Part shown: positions 31,640 to 40,645 of the stretch, piece by piece | How the letters are laid out: every line of letters begins with the position of its first letter | Position numbering within the stretch: the stretch's first letter is position 1 | NCBI GenBank assembly: GCA_900318445.1 | Contig: ONKO01000001.1 | Location: forward strand, 1-64,000 | DNA: 64,000 nucleotides | Direction: 5' to 3' | DNA from: an uncultured Bacteroidales bacterium | GTDB lineage: Bacteria; Bacteroidota; Bacteroidia; Bacteroidales; UBA932 | The notes under the pieces: generated by a model | Told to the model about the DNA's origin: nothing | Databases searched by the model: none | What the model saw: only the letters and a program-made list of their open reading frames with translations | Made by a program: the position numbers and the translations under genes

Positions 31640-33817
31640 CTATTCGGCAACAGTTTCTGCCACACAGCGGACGCTACTGCCACGGGACTTACCAGCCGTG
31701 CTCAGCTTGTGTGCGTTACCACCAGAAGTGGTTTCACGCACATTCATGCCGTAGGCAGCCTTGTCATCACTCTTATGCGCTGTCCAGTAAAGCGCACGAA
31801 GACCATTCTTGGCAACACCGCTGGCGGGATCATAATCATCAAGATAACCGGTAAACGGGAAAACAGCCACAGGATCTCCCATACCGAAGATGTGGTAATC
31901 CTTGCTCTCAAACCACCCGGTAACAGCCGTATAGTCACTGCTGTGTAACGGCTCGCTGGAAATTCTGGCAGGGACGCGGTATCCAGGAGGGCAGGGATCG
32001 TAGATAGTCTTGGATTCATCTACCCAAAGCGTGTTGTCGGATGGAGTAATCCAGTCACCATTATTGGCGCGACCCATCAAAAGAGGATTCTGGATAGACT
32101 GCTCAAGGGTAATCTTGCAAGCGTCCGTAGCACCGTCACCGGACAACTGAGAAGGAGCACTTCCCGTTGTTTTGGCAAAGCCGCTGCCAGAAGTTGCGCC
32201 AGGTCCCGGGAACGGGTCTTTACGACCCCACTGGTAGAAGAAACCATAAGACTCAACCGGAGCTTCTTCACCAGAAGCCGCTGCTACCAGAGCGCCCAGG
32301 TTGCGGTCCATCATAACGGCATTATAGATGCCATACGTATTGGTAGTAATCTCCGTTTCCGGAATCCATATATGCCAGCTCCAGAGGATGACGCCATTGG
32401 CATCCTTGGCTGCGATAAGGGCATTACCGGCCTTGAGGGTGGCGGGAGTAGAGAAGGTGATGTAGTCATCGGCATAGGAAACAGACGCGATGATGCTGTT
32501 CACGTCGGGAGCGGTAGCGGTATTCACGGTTTCCCACAGGAGGTCGGCCGATGCCACAGTACCCACGCTCTCGGAGGAATTACCCTTCACCGTAGCGAAC
32601 TTGTAGTCGCCGGCAGCGGTTACGATATAGCTGTTGGCGCTCCCCTTCTTGCTCAGATCCTTGGGACCGGGAACAAAACCATTCTGTCGGACATATAAGC
32701 TATGGATGCTCCTATCCGTACCCTTCTTGAAGAAATTAATACGACCGGTGCGATAATCCTTACTGGTATTGGGAGCAACGGTAAAGGTAATGGTGTGAGC
32801 ATTCATAGCCTTTGTCTCCACAATGGTAATCCACTCTTCGTCTCCTTCTCTGGGAATAGCATCGATTTCCACATTGGAAACGATATTGGCCACGATGGTG
32901 CCGCCATCGGAATCGATCACATAGTCTTCCCAGAAATCCTCGGGTTCGGGATCGACGATTATAACCATTTCGTTGCTGACACTGAGCTTCACGATAGAAA
33001 CGAGTCCGACTTTGGAATCGGCGACCACCATCATTGTAGCAGCAGCGTCGTCAGCCATCGGGGTAACGAGAATCTTTTCTTCCGTGACTTCCACCTGGAA
33101 GTAGTAGGGGTCGTAGCCCATCACATCTACCACCGTACCAGCGGTCTTGGCGCTTACGGTGTAGGGGATTTCGATGACCTGACGTATCTTATCGTACACA
33201 ATGTCGTTGTTCTCGATGGAGAGCTTGAAGGCCGCGGCGAAGGGGATGTTCACGATGGAGTTGTCGGACAGGGTAAGGACAATCTTGTCCTCCAGCACCT
33301 TGATATCGGTGAAAATGCCGTCCACCAGGGTGGCGCCTTCATTCTGCACCTGGCCCAGAACGACGGGATCGGAACCGTCGATGGAAACCAGGAGGTTGCC
33401 GTCACCGTCGATGGTGAAGACGGGCGTCTGGTAAACCGTCACGTCATTCCCGGCTGCATCCTTGATGGCAACGCCGTCCACGGCCCATACCAGGGCGCCG
33501 GCGCCGTTCTTGATGATGCTCACGACCGGTCCGGCGTAGTCCACCTTGGGAGTAATCTCGAAGTACTTCACATCACCGTTGGTGTAGGTAACGGTAACAC
33601 CGATGGTCTTACCGGTCTCGGGGTCGGCCAGTTCCTGGACCTTAGCCACGAACACACCTTCGCCGATAGCGCTTCGCAGAGCCTCTACGGAGCTCTCCAG
33701 GGCGGTAACACGACGATCGAGGTCGGCAATCTGGGTCTTGATAGCCGTGTCGTCATACTGCTTGGCGCAACCCACAAGGAGAAGAGCCATTGCAATGCTG
33801 GTCAGAATCTTTTTCAT
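31640..33817 (-). CDS. Lipoprotein with DUF4988, BACON-like and FISUMP-like domains
   Basis: A 725-residue lipoprotein (LLLVGC, Cys17). A coiled coil (about 20-52; IKTQIADLDRRVTALESSVEALRSA) leads into a DUF4988-type region (GVTVTYTNGDVKYFEI, about 70-210). BACON-like repeats follow (about 290-390; FTVAPNTSKDYRTGRINFFK). The C-terminal third resembles FISUMP: WSWHIWIPE, MMDRNLGALV, YQWGRKDPF, YDPCPPGYRVP, and a final RGSSVRCV. It lies 9 nt before the GH18 gene. As other PUL surface proteins, it likely binds glycan for SusCD. Confidence 0.8.
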   Translation of the reverse strand: MKKILTSIAMALLLVGCAKQYDDTAIKTQIADLDRRVTALESSVEALRSAIGEGVFVAKVQELADPETGKTIGVTVTYTNGDVKYFEITPKVDYAGPVVSIIKNGAGALVWAVDGVAIKDAAGNDVTVYQTPVFTIDGDGNLLVSIDGSDPVVLGQVQNEGATLVDGIFTDIKVLEDKIVLTLSDNSIVNIPFAAAFKLSIENNDIVYDKIRQVIEIPYTVSAKTAGTVVDVMGYDPYYFQVEVTEEKILVTPMADDAAATMMVVADSKVGLVSIVKLSVSNEMVIIVDPEPEDFWEDYVIDSDGGTIVANIVSNVEIDAIPREGDEEWITIVETKAMNAHTITFTVAPNTSKDYRTGRINFFKKGTDRSIHSLYVRQNGFVPGPKDLSKKGSANSYIVTAAGDYKFATVKGNSSESVGTVASADLLWETVNTATAPDVNSIIASVSYADDYITFSTPATLKAGNALIAAKDANGVILWSWHIWIPETEITTNTYGIYNAVMMDRNLGALVAAASGEEAPVESYGFFYQWGRKDPFPGPGATSGSGFAKTTGSAPSQLSGDGATDACKITLEQSIQNPLLMGRANNGDWITPSDNTLWVDESKTIYDPCPPGYRVPARISSEPLHSSDYTAVTGWFESKDYHIFGMGDPVAVFPFTGYLDDYDPASGVAKNGLRALYWTAHKSDDKAAYGMNVRETTSGGNAHKLSTAGKSRGSSVRCVAETVAE

Positions 33818-33844
33818 AGAAGTTATTGTTTTTAGTTTTATTAA

Positions 33845-35656
33845 TTATTCTACAATGCAGCGCACAGAGCCCAAACGAGCCTTGGGCGCAGATCCAAATA
33901 CATAAGTACCCTTATCCTGGCGGAGGTCGGCGCCGGCGCCCTTGGCATCGGAAGCCGCACGGGCAAACCAGTACAGCGTACGGGCACCCACCTTGGCCAT
34001 GGAGCCCACACCGTAGTCGTCACGATAACCCGCAATGGGGAACACGCCCGTACCCACCTTGAGCCAGCCAGCTGCGGCATTGATGGACCATCCGGCCTGG
34101 GCCGATACATCGGAAGCCCAGAAGGAACCGGTGCGGTTGGGAACGCGGTATCCGGCCGGACAGGGATCGTAAAGGGTCTTTTCCGTTTCGCTCCAGTATT
34201 CGTTATTCGGGACATTCACCCAGTCGGCGTTGTCCTGATGACCCAGGAGACGGGGATTCTCAATGGATTCTTCCAGCGTAATGAGGCCCGGAGCCACAAC
34301 CTCTGCCTCACCGGCCCAGGTAGCCTGAGTACCGGAATTGAAGGAACCGGCAGCGGTGAAAGGATCCTTGCGGCCCCACTGGTATACCATACCGTAGGAG
34401 AGAACGTCAATCTGGCTGTCGGAAGCGGCGGTTGCCACCAGGGCACCCAGGTTGCGGTCCATCATATCGGCCCCCATGATATTTCCGAAACTGCCCGTCT
34501 CGATGTACGTAGCAGGAATCCAGATGTGCCAGCTCCAGAGGATCTTGCCGCTGGCATTCTTCACTGCCACAACGGCATTGCCGGGTTTGAGCTCGTCGGG
34601 CGTATGCAGGATGATGTAATCCTCGGCATAAGAGACGCTGGCAATGACGCTGCCGGGCGTAACCTCGGAGTCATCGTTCCAGGTTTCCCACAGCACCACG
34701 GCTTCTTCCGGCTCTTCCACAAAGGCCAGCGGATTGTTACCCTTTACAGCTTTGAACTTGTAGGCGCCGGGGTCTCCAATGACATAGCAGTTGGCGTTGC
34801 CCATGATATCCAGGTCAATGACATCATCGCTGAACGGGTTGTCGTAATGTGCCAGTTCATCAGAAATGTCGCCGAGATCCACCATGGCACCGCGGCCGAT
34901 TTCCACTACGCCGGCGTGCTTGTAAATCTTGGTGTATTCGCCGTTTTCCTTGAGCTTGAGAGTAAAGCCGTTGAGCGTAGTGCCGTCGGGCAGATAGACG
35001 AGAATATTACTCCCTTCCAGGCTTTCCTCAATCTGCAGCACGGGGTCTCCCTTGTACTGGGAATAGAGCTGTTCCTTGTCGGTGAGCTTCACCTGCAGGA
35101 ACTCATAGCCCAGGGCCTCCTTCTTGGGGGTAGAGAGCAGGTAGCCCTCATATTCTCCCTCGACGGAGAAGCTCAGGATGCCGCAGATGCGCTGGAACTG
35201 GAAAGTGTCCCCGCTGTTGCTGGCCGCCATGATTTCCTCGTTCGTCGTGGAGAACTTGCTGTAGAAGAAGCAGTGCTTGAGGTTGTCCACGGCCGATGCC
35301 GGGTAAGCGGCATACAGGCTGCTGGTGCAGTCCTCGCGCACATAGGGGAACAGGCCGTCCACAGTCTTTGTGGCCGTCTTTCCATCGGCCGATATATCCC
35401 CGGCGGCGAGGGTAACGGTGACCTGGTTCTTGGCGTACTCGCCGTGCACCACAATCTGGTCTCCGGCTTCCCAGGCGGTCTTGAGGGCCGCAGGGGCCTC
35501 CTCGCCCTCCTCCAGGTCGATGGAAGGGAGGACGAAGGTAAGCGTGCGGGTCTCGGGCTGGGGCTCGGGTTTCACGGGAGCGGGTTCATCCTTCTGGCCG
35601 CAGGAAAAGGCCAGTGCCAGGATGCAAAGGATCGAAACTTTATCGATTGTCTTCAT
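33845..35656 (-). CDS. Fimbrillin-like lipoprotein with FISUMP-like C-terminus
   Basis: About 603 residues from ATG 35656, giving a lipobox (LAFSC, Cys19). The N-terminal part (about 40-270) resembles fimbrillin-type folds (AWEAGDQIVVHGE, SSLYAAYPASAV, GILSFSVEGEY). From about 310 it is closely similar in wording to the neighbouring 725-residue protein: NANCYVIGDPGAYKFKAVKG, WSWHIWIPATYIET, MMDRNLGALVA, YQWGRKDPF, YDPCPAGYRVP. Hence the two share a duplicated C-terminal module on different N-terminal domains. A surface-binding role in the PUL is inferred. Confidence 0.8.
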   Translation of the reverse strand: MKTIDKVSILCILALAFSCGQKDEPAPVKPEPQPETRTLTFVLPSIDLEEGEEAPAALKTAWEAGDQIVVHGEYAKNQVTVTLAAGDISADGKTATKTVDGLFPYVREDCTSSLYAAYPASAVDNLKHCFFYSKFSTTNEEIMAASNSGDTFQFQRICGILSFSVEGEYEGYLLSTPKKEALGYEFLQVKLTDKEQLYSQYKGDPVLQIEESLEGSNILVYLPDGTTLNGFTLKLKENGEYTKIYKHAGVVEIGRGAMVDLGDISDELAHYDNPFSDDVIDLDIMGNANCYVIGDPGAYKFKAVKGNNPLAFVEEPEEAVVLWETWNDDSEVTPGSVIASVSYAEDYIILHTPDELKPGNAVVAVKNASGKILWSWHIWIPATYIETGSFGNIMGADMMDRNLGALVATAASDSQIDVLSYGMVYQWGRKDPFTAAGSFNSGTQATWAGEAEVVAPGLITLEESIENPRLLGHQDNADWVNVPNNEYWSETEKTLYDPCPAGYRVPNRTGSFWASDVSAQAGWSINAAAGWLKVGTGVFPIAGYRDDYGVGSMAKVGARTLYWFARAASDAKGAGADLRQDKGTYVFGSAPKARLGSVRCIVE

Positions 35657-35683
35657 GATCAGATGCATTTAAAGGTCCTTTGT

Positions 35684-37210
35684 TTACTCGTCCCAGTTCA
35701 TGGGAGCAGTGTATTCGTACCATTCGCAAAGGGCGCTGCCGGCTACATCCACGCCAAAGTACATGTTGATGCCGGCATTCCAGGTGACGGAGCGCAGAAG
35801 GTCGGGAGCCGTATCGAAGCTGCCGGCCTCAACGCCGTTCACCAGGTACGTGACATGGCAGTGCTCGGCGCCGCTGGGATCGAACTTAATGGTGAGTTCG
35901 ATGGGCTGCGTCCAGTCGTCAATGGCCGTGTAGGAATTCAGGCTGGGCTTGTTGCCGTCGCCGGCGGCATTGAAGTCAAAGCTCACCTTCACGTCGGCGG
36001 GACGGATATCGGCCTTGAGCTCGCAGCTTTCATTGAAGCAGAACCAGTGGCGGATACGGGGGCCGCCCAGTTCGGGATCGGTCACGAAGTTGCTCCAGCG
36101 GAAGGTGTAGGAGCCGAATGCCATGCTGCGGTTGAGACGGGCCTTGCCCACGAAAGTGGTACCCACGCCCTTGGCATAGGTAGGAGCATTGGCCCAGTCG
36201 CTCTTCCACAGGGAGAGCTCATCGTTGTCCACGACAACACGGACGGGCTCAATCTTGTAGGCCTGCTTCACCACGATGGTCTTCTCTACCTGGAAGTCCT
36301 CGGGATTCGCCACCACGTTCTTCACAATGACATCGGCCTTGCGAAGGCCCTCGTCATTATTCTGGGTAAAGTGAATCTTGACCGTACCGCTACCCTTGCC
36401 GCTGGCGTTCTCGAGGGTGAACCAGTCGTCGGACTCGGAGGCCTTCACAACCACCCAGTCGGTGTTGGAGGTAATCTCCAGTTCGGAGGACAGCTGGTCG
36501 AAGCCGGCGCGGACCTCGGTCACGGCAGGCACCAGCTGGACGCCGTCCTGCGTGAAGAGGATTTTGGCCGATGCCACTTCGTGGCGGTCGTATACCGTCA
36601 CTTCGGCGTAGCGGAGCTCGGCCACGTTGTCCAGGGCCGTCACGGTCACGGTTCCAACGCCCTCTCCGGAGGCGCCGTCGGTGATGGAAATCCAGTCACC
36701 GTCCGTAACGCGGGCGCTCCAGGGCTGGTTGGAGTTGATATGGATATAGTAGTTGCCACCCGCCTTTTCCACGGAGAGGTCCAGGTCGGACTCGGGAATG
36801 GTGAGGAAGGCGATGCCCTTCTGGTTCACCGTGATGACCTTGCCCACCCAGTAGTCGCTCTGGATGGTAATCTTGTCGGTACGGTCGTCCAGGAAGGTAT
36901 TGTCGTAGTACTGCACACGGATGGTGGTGGGAGCAGCCTTGCCCGTATGCACCAGCTCGGGGTCGGAGGCTTCGCCTTCTTCCTCGGAGATGATGCACCA
37001 GTCCGGATGCTCGCTGGTGACGGTCCAGGGGTCGGTGGAGGCCACGAGGATGGTGAAGCTCTGTGCTCCCGTAGCCGGCAGGTCATAGCTGTCACTAGCC
37101 CGGTAGCGCAGATCCACCGTCTTCACGGCTTCCTCCGCCTTCTTCTGACACCCCTGGAGGGTGCCCAGAAGCACTGCGGCCGCGCAGAATATGTAAACGA
37201 TCTTTTTCAT
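35684..37210 (-). CDS. BACON-domain surface lipoprotein
   Basis: A 508-residue lipoprotein (TLQGC, Cys21). Three BACON-like domains run over about residues 35-330. Each has the aromatic P-W near the start of the repeat (STDPWTV, NSNQPWSARV, TSNTDWVVV) and a GxGxGTVxV ending (GEGVGTVTV; GKGSGTVKI). Residues about 335-508 form another domain (LSLWKSDWANAPT, WFCFNESCEL) of unknown fold, perhaps concanavalin-like. BACON modules often carry or space glycan-binding proteins at the surface. It fits a surface glycan-binding protein of the locus. Confidence 0.8.
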   Translation of the reverse strand: MKKIVYIFCAAAVLLGTLQGCQKKAEEAVKTVDLRYRASDSYDLPATGAQSFTILVASTDPWTVTSEHPDWCIISEEEGEASDPELVHTGKAAPTTIRVQYYDNTFLDDRTDKITIQSDYWVGKVITVNQKGIAFLTIPESDLDLSVEKAGGNYYIHINSNQPWSARVTDGDWISITDGASGEGVGTVTVTALDNVAELRYAEVTVYDRHEVASAKILFTQDGVQLVPAVTEVRAGFDQLSSELEITSNTDWVVVKASESDDWFTLENASGKGSGTVKIHFTQNNDEGLRKADVIVKNVVANPEDFQVEKTIVVKQAYKIEPVRVVVDNDELSLWKSDWANAPTYAKGVGTTFVGKARLNRSMAFGSYTFRWSNFVTDPELGGPRIRHWFCFNESCELKADIRPADVKVSFDFNAAGDGNKPSLNSYTAIDDWTQPIELTIKFDPSGAEHCHVTYLVNGVEAGSFDTAPDLLRSVTWNAGINMYFGVDVAGSALCEWYEYTAPMNWDE

Positions 37211-37223
37211 GACAAACTAGGAT

Positions 37224-38927
37224 TTAATCCTCGACAGGAGTAATGCCACAAGACTTGACAATGTACCAGGTACCATCAGAAGTTTCATTGTAGAAACCGA
37301 ACCAGTAGCTGCCGGCCGCCGTAGCGTCGGCGGCAAATACAGACAGGCAGTCCTGCTGGGCCTTTTCCGTTCCGTTATAGAGGAAAGAAACAATCTGGTT
37401 ACCAGGGGTCGTTGCATTGGGCTCCACATAGAAGCTGTACGAAGTCATGGCATTGAGCTCATCCTTGGTAATATTAAAGGAAGTGTTCTTGTAGGTAGAT
37501 GTTCCAGATACGGGAAGGCTGCCGTCGGTACGGATGCGCTTGTTGCCGGTAAGGGACAACTGGTTATAGATATTGCATCCGGCTGCACTGACTGCAGCCC
37601 ACAGCTCGGCGCTGTCGCCAAAGCTCACGTCTCCAAACTGGATATCCATCTTCATGTAGCGGTAGTTGTCCAGGGTAATGACACGGGACTTGGCGCCGCA
37701 GCTCACTTTCACGGATCCGTCTTCCTGCACCTCGCAGTTTCCTTCGAACTTGAAGTTGATGGCCTGCGAGAGTTCCAGCTCGTCGGTAGCGCCGCCGGTG
37801 GCCGTGATGACCACCTTGCCCACCTTGGTTTTGAAGATGTTATTGAAGGCAGCCTTCACCTTGAAGGAGGTGCCGTCAATCTTCTCCACCTCCCAGCCGG
37901 GGACATCCGTGGAAGGCTCCCAGGACAGGGTAGAATTCACGGCAATCACCATCTCACCGCCCAGGCGGGGCAGCTCTGTGGAGCCAGGAGCCACAATCTC
38001 GAAGACGAGGCCGCTTTGGCTCACCTCGAAAATCTTGTCCACGCCGCCGGCGCTCACGGTAACGGTAGCCTTGCGAGCTGCACCGTCATTGGCAGCAGCG
38101 GTGGCGACAATGGCCTCGGCGCTTCCGGTACCGGTACCGGAGGTCTTGTCAAAGGTAATCCAGTCCTTGTCGGCGCTCACTTCCCAGGGGAGGTCGGTCT
38201 TGATAGTGATGTTCTTGCTCTCACCGGCCGATGCGAAGGCGCTGGAAATCTCCACCACAGAGAAACTGCCCTTCTGCACCACGTCGAAGGTTTCTTCGTC
38301 GTCACCGGCCACAACGGTAACGGTGGCGGTGCGCTCCATTACATTACTGGGAGCGGCCGTTGCAATGATGGTAAGGGTGCGTCCCTCAGGGTCGGGCTCT
38401 CCGCTTTCGCGGTTGAAGGTGAGCCAGCCTGCGCTGGAGCGGACCTCCCAGGGCACGTTGGTCTGGATGGTGAAGCTGAGCGGACCGCCGCAGGCTGCGT
38501 AGTCCTCAACCATCGGGGTAACGAACAGCTTCCCGGCACGGGCCTGCTTGATGGTAATGACCTTCGTCTGCGACACGTTCTCGCCCTTGAGGGTAAGGGT
38601 GGCGCTGCGGTCATCGCCTGCATTGTCCTTGGCCGTCACCACCACATCGGCGATGAGCTGGCTGGCCGCGCTGGAAGCGGGGCTCACCGTGAGCCAGTCG
38701 GCGCCGCTGGAGAGAATGATGGTCCAGGGCGTGTTGGAACTTACGTTAAATGTGATGGCTTCCGGGCTCTGGGCCGGAAGGTTATAGACATCCACGGCGC
38801 TGCATTCCATCCGGATGGAAGCAGCGGCCTTTTCGGGGGTCATCTGCGTATCAATCTGGTACAGCTGGCAGGAAACCGCTGCACCCATCAAAGCCAAACC
38901 GGCAAATATTCTTGTAAGGGTTTTCAT
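37224..38927 (-). CDS. BACON-domain surface lipoprotein
   Basis: About 567 residues from ATG 38927 (lipobox AAVSC, Cys20). At least four BACON-like repeats span about 45-395: SSNTPWTIILSSGADWL, QTNVPWEVRSSAGWLTF, KTDLPWEVSADKDWITF, then a diverged STLSWEPSTD. A C-terminal domain (about 395-567) contains IRTDGSLPVSGTSTYKNTS and ends NETSDGTWYIVKSCG. Its design is like the 35684 neighbour: repeats plus a terminal binding domain. It follows SusD by 24 nt, the usual place for a surface glycan-binding protein. Confidence 0.8.
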   Translation of the reverse strand: MKTLTRIFAGLALMGAAVSCQLYQIDTQMTPEKAAASIRMECSAVDVYNLPAQSPEAITFNVSSNTPWTIILSSGADWLTVSPASSAASQLIADVVVTAKDNAGDDRSATLTLKGENVSQTKVITIKQARAGKLFVTPMVEDYAACGGPLSFTIQTNVPWEVRSSAGWLTFNRESGEPDPEGRTLTIIATAAPSNVMERTATVTVVAGDDEETFDVVQKGSFSVVEISSAFASAGESKNITIKTDLPWEVSADKDWITFDKTSGTGTGSAEAIVATAAANDGAARKATVTVSAGGVDKIFEVSQSGLVFEIVAPGSTELPRLGGEMVIAVNSTLSWEPSTDVPGWEVEKIDGTSFKVKAAFNNIFKTKVGKVVITATGGATDELELSQAINFKFEGNCEVQEDGSVKVSCGAKSRVITLDNYRYMKMDIQFGDVSFGDSAELWAAVSAAGCNIYNQLSLTGNKRIRTDGSLPVSGTSTYKNTSFNITKDELNAMTSYSFYVEPNATTPGNQIVSFLYNGTEKAQQDCLSVFAADATAAGSYWFGFYNETSDGTWYIVKSCGITPVED

Positions 38928-38951
38928 ATGGCTGTTGTTTTTAATCATGGG

Positions 38952-40631
38952 TTAGTTCCATCCAGGATTCTGGGTAAGGTTGGGATTGTTGAAGGTCTCG
39001 GCCTGCGGGATGGGATACAGGTTCATCTTGTCGGACCAGGTGCGGGTTTCCACCATCTTCCGGCTGTAGGAAAGGTCGGAGCCATTACGGACAATTTCCA
39101 CACCGTCAATCTGGCCCATCACGCTCTGGCCCATCTTCCAGCGGCGCACGTCCCAGAAGCGGTGGTCTTCGAAGGCGAATTCCACTCTCCACTCCCGGCG
39201 CACGGCGTCACGGAAAGCGGCCTGCGTCGTGGCCTCCACGTCGGGCATGTCGGCATTGGCGCGCACCTGGTTGATGGCATCCAGTGCACTCAGGGTGAAG
39301 GTACCGTCGGTAGCGGAAGGGCTGCCCAGGTACTCGTTCACGGCCTCGGCATAGCTCAGGAGAGCCTCGGCGTAACGATAAACAATCCACTGATGCTTGT
39401 TGGTCACCGATGCTTCCGGGGTAAAGCTGGTGCTTTCCTGGATGTATCGGCGCAGGTAGTAACCGGTAGGAGTACCCAGTTCGGAACGGGTAGCGCTGTA
39501 GTCCTTGCCGCCCACGAAGGTTTCAATGGCAGAGCCCTTGAAGGACATGCCGTTGGCGAGGATCGCGCGTGCAAAACGGGGATCGCGGTTCTCATAGGGC
39601 TTCGTGATGTCGAAGGCGGGGTCGGAGGTGTGCCAGCCATCGGCCGCAAGGGTGATGTCGTAACCGCCCTTGGTCTCGAAGGCATCCACCAGGTTCTGGG
39701 TGGGGAAAGTGCCGGCCATGGAGGTGCGCTGGCCCTCGGTGAAGCGAACCGGGAAGTTGTACTTCTCGAAGCTCTGGCTCTCACTGCGGGCAATGGCGAA
39801 GATAACCTCCTGGGAGAGGTAGTTATTGGCTTTCTCGGCCTTGTCCAGTTTGTACTGGTTCAGGTCGATGATAGCCTTGGCGGCCAGGGCGGCCTTCTGC
39901 CACTTGGCCTTGTCGCCACTAGGATTATGCAGCGGGGAGGCGGCATAGAGGAGCGCCTTGGCTTTCACGGCCAGGGCGAAGCCGTTGGTCACGCGGCCGA
40001 TTTCGTCGTCCAGCAGGCCCACGTAGGTGGCAGGCAGGTTGGGAGCGCATGCATCGCACTCACTCACGATGAAGTCGATTACCTCGTCGAAGGGGGTCTT
40101 CTCGATGGAATTGGCCTGCTCGGCGGTGAGCATGGTGAGCGGCATGGCAATGTCCCCATAACGGCGGGCCAGTTCGAAGAAGTAGTAGGCGCGGAGGACT
40201 CTGGCCTCGTACGGGTAGTACGCCAGGTGCTCCAGCCAGCGCTGGTACTTGGTGTCGTACTGGTACATGGAGAGGTCTACGGTCTCGATGGATTCCAGGA
40301 ACTCGTTGGCGCTGCGGATGCCATAGTAGAGGCTCCACTTGTCGTCCACAGTCTGGATAGGGCTCCAGTTACCGTTGGTGAAACGCTGCACGGAGGCATC
40401 GGGGTCGGCATACTCGGCATCGTCGGAGCCGCAGTCGCGAAGGGCGCTGGAGACATCGGCGATATCCTTGTTGGGCATGTATCCATAGATGTTGGTGAGC
40501 ATCTTCTGGATATTGCTGTAGGTTTTGTACATATCATCCCGGGAGTACTGGCTGGAGGACTCGTCAAAGTCCAGCACGTTGCAGGAAGCTGCCAGAATGA
40601 AAGCACTCAGTATGTAAACAAGCTTTTTCAT
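38952..40631 (-). CDS. SusD/RagB-like nutrient-binding lipoprotein (pair 2)
   Basis: A 559-residue lipoprotein (LAASC, Cys17). The SusD fold is clear: TPR-like helices with ARVLRAYYFFELARRYGD (about 142-160), ALAVKAKALLYAASPLHNPSGD, and the C-terminal AINQVRANADMP, WRVEFAFEDHRFWDVRRW and NLYPIPQAETFNNPNLTQNPGW. It caps the SusC barrel, forming the lid that brings glycan to the channel. It lies 14 nt after its SusC partner (40646-43393). Confidence 0.95.
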   Translation of the reverse strand: MKKLVYILSAFILAASCNVLDFDESSSQYSRDDMYKTYSNIQKMLTNIYGYMPNKDIADVSSALRDCGSDDAEYADPDASVQRFTNGNWSPIQTVDDKWSLYYGIRSANEFLESIETVDLSMYQYDTKYQRWLEHLAYYPYEARVLRAYYFFELARRYGDIAMPLTMLTAEQANSIEKTPFDEVIDFIVSECDACAPNLPATYVGLLDDEIGRVTNGFALAVKAKALLYAASPLHNPSGDKAKWQKAALAAKAIIDLNQYKLDKAEKANNYLSQEVIFAIARSESQSFEKYNFPVRFTEGQRTSMAGTFPTQNLVDAFETKGGYDITLAADGWHTSDPAFDITKPYENRDPRFARAILANGMSFKGSAIETFVGGKDYSATRSELGTPTGYYLRRYIQESTSFTPEASVTNKHQWIVYRYAEALLSYAEAVNEYLGSPSATDGTFTLSALDAINQVRANADMPDVEATTQAAFRDAVRREWRVEFAFEDHRFWDVRRWKMGQSVMGQIDGVEIVRNGSDLSYSRKMVETRTWSDKMNLYPIPQAETFNNPNLTQNPGWN

Positions 40632-40645
40632 ATTCTCATCCCGGT

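Noticed and set aside
34238..37243. A 1,001-codon plus-strand frame, with similar frames at 38016-40649 and 52227-55067
   Set aside because: These are shadows of the lipoprotein, SusD, GH2 and ROK genes on the minus strand; no family motifs are present.
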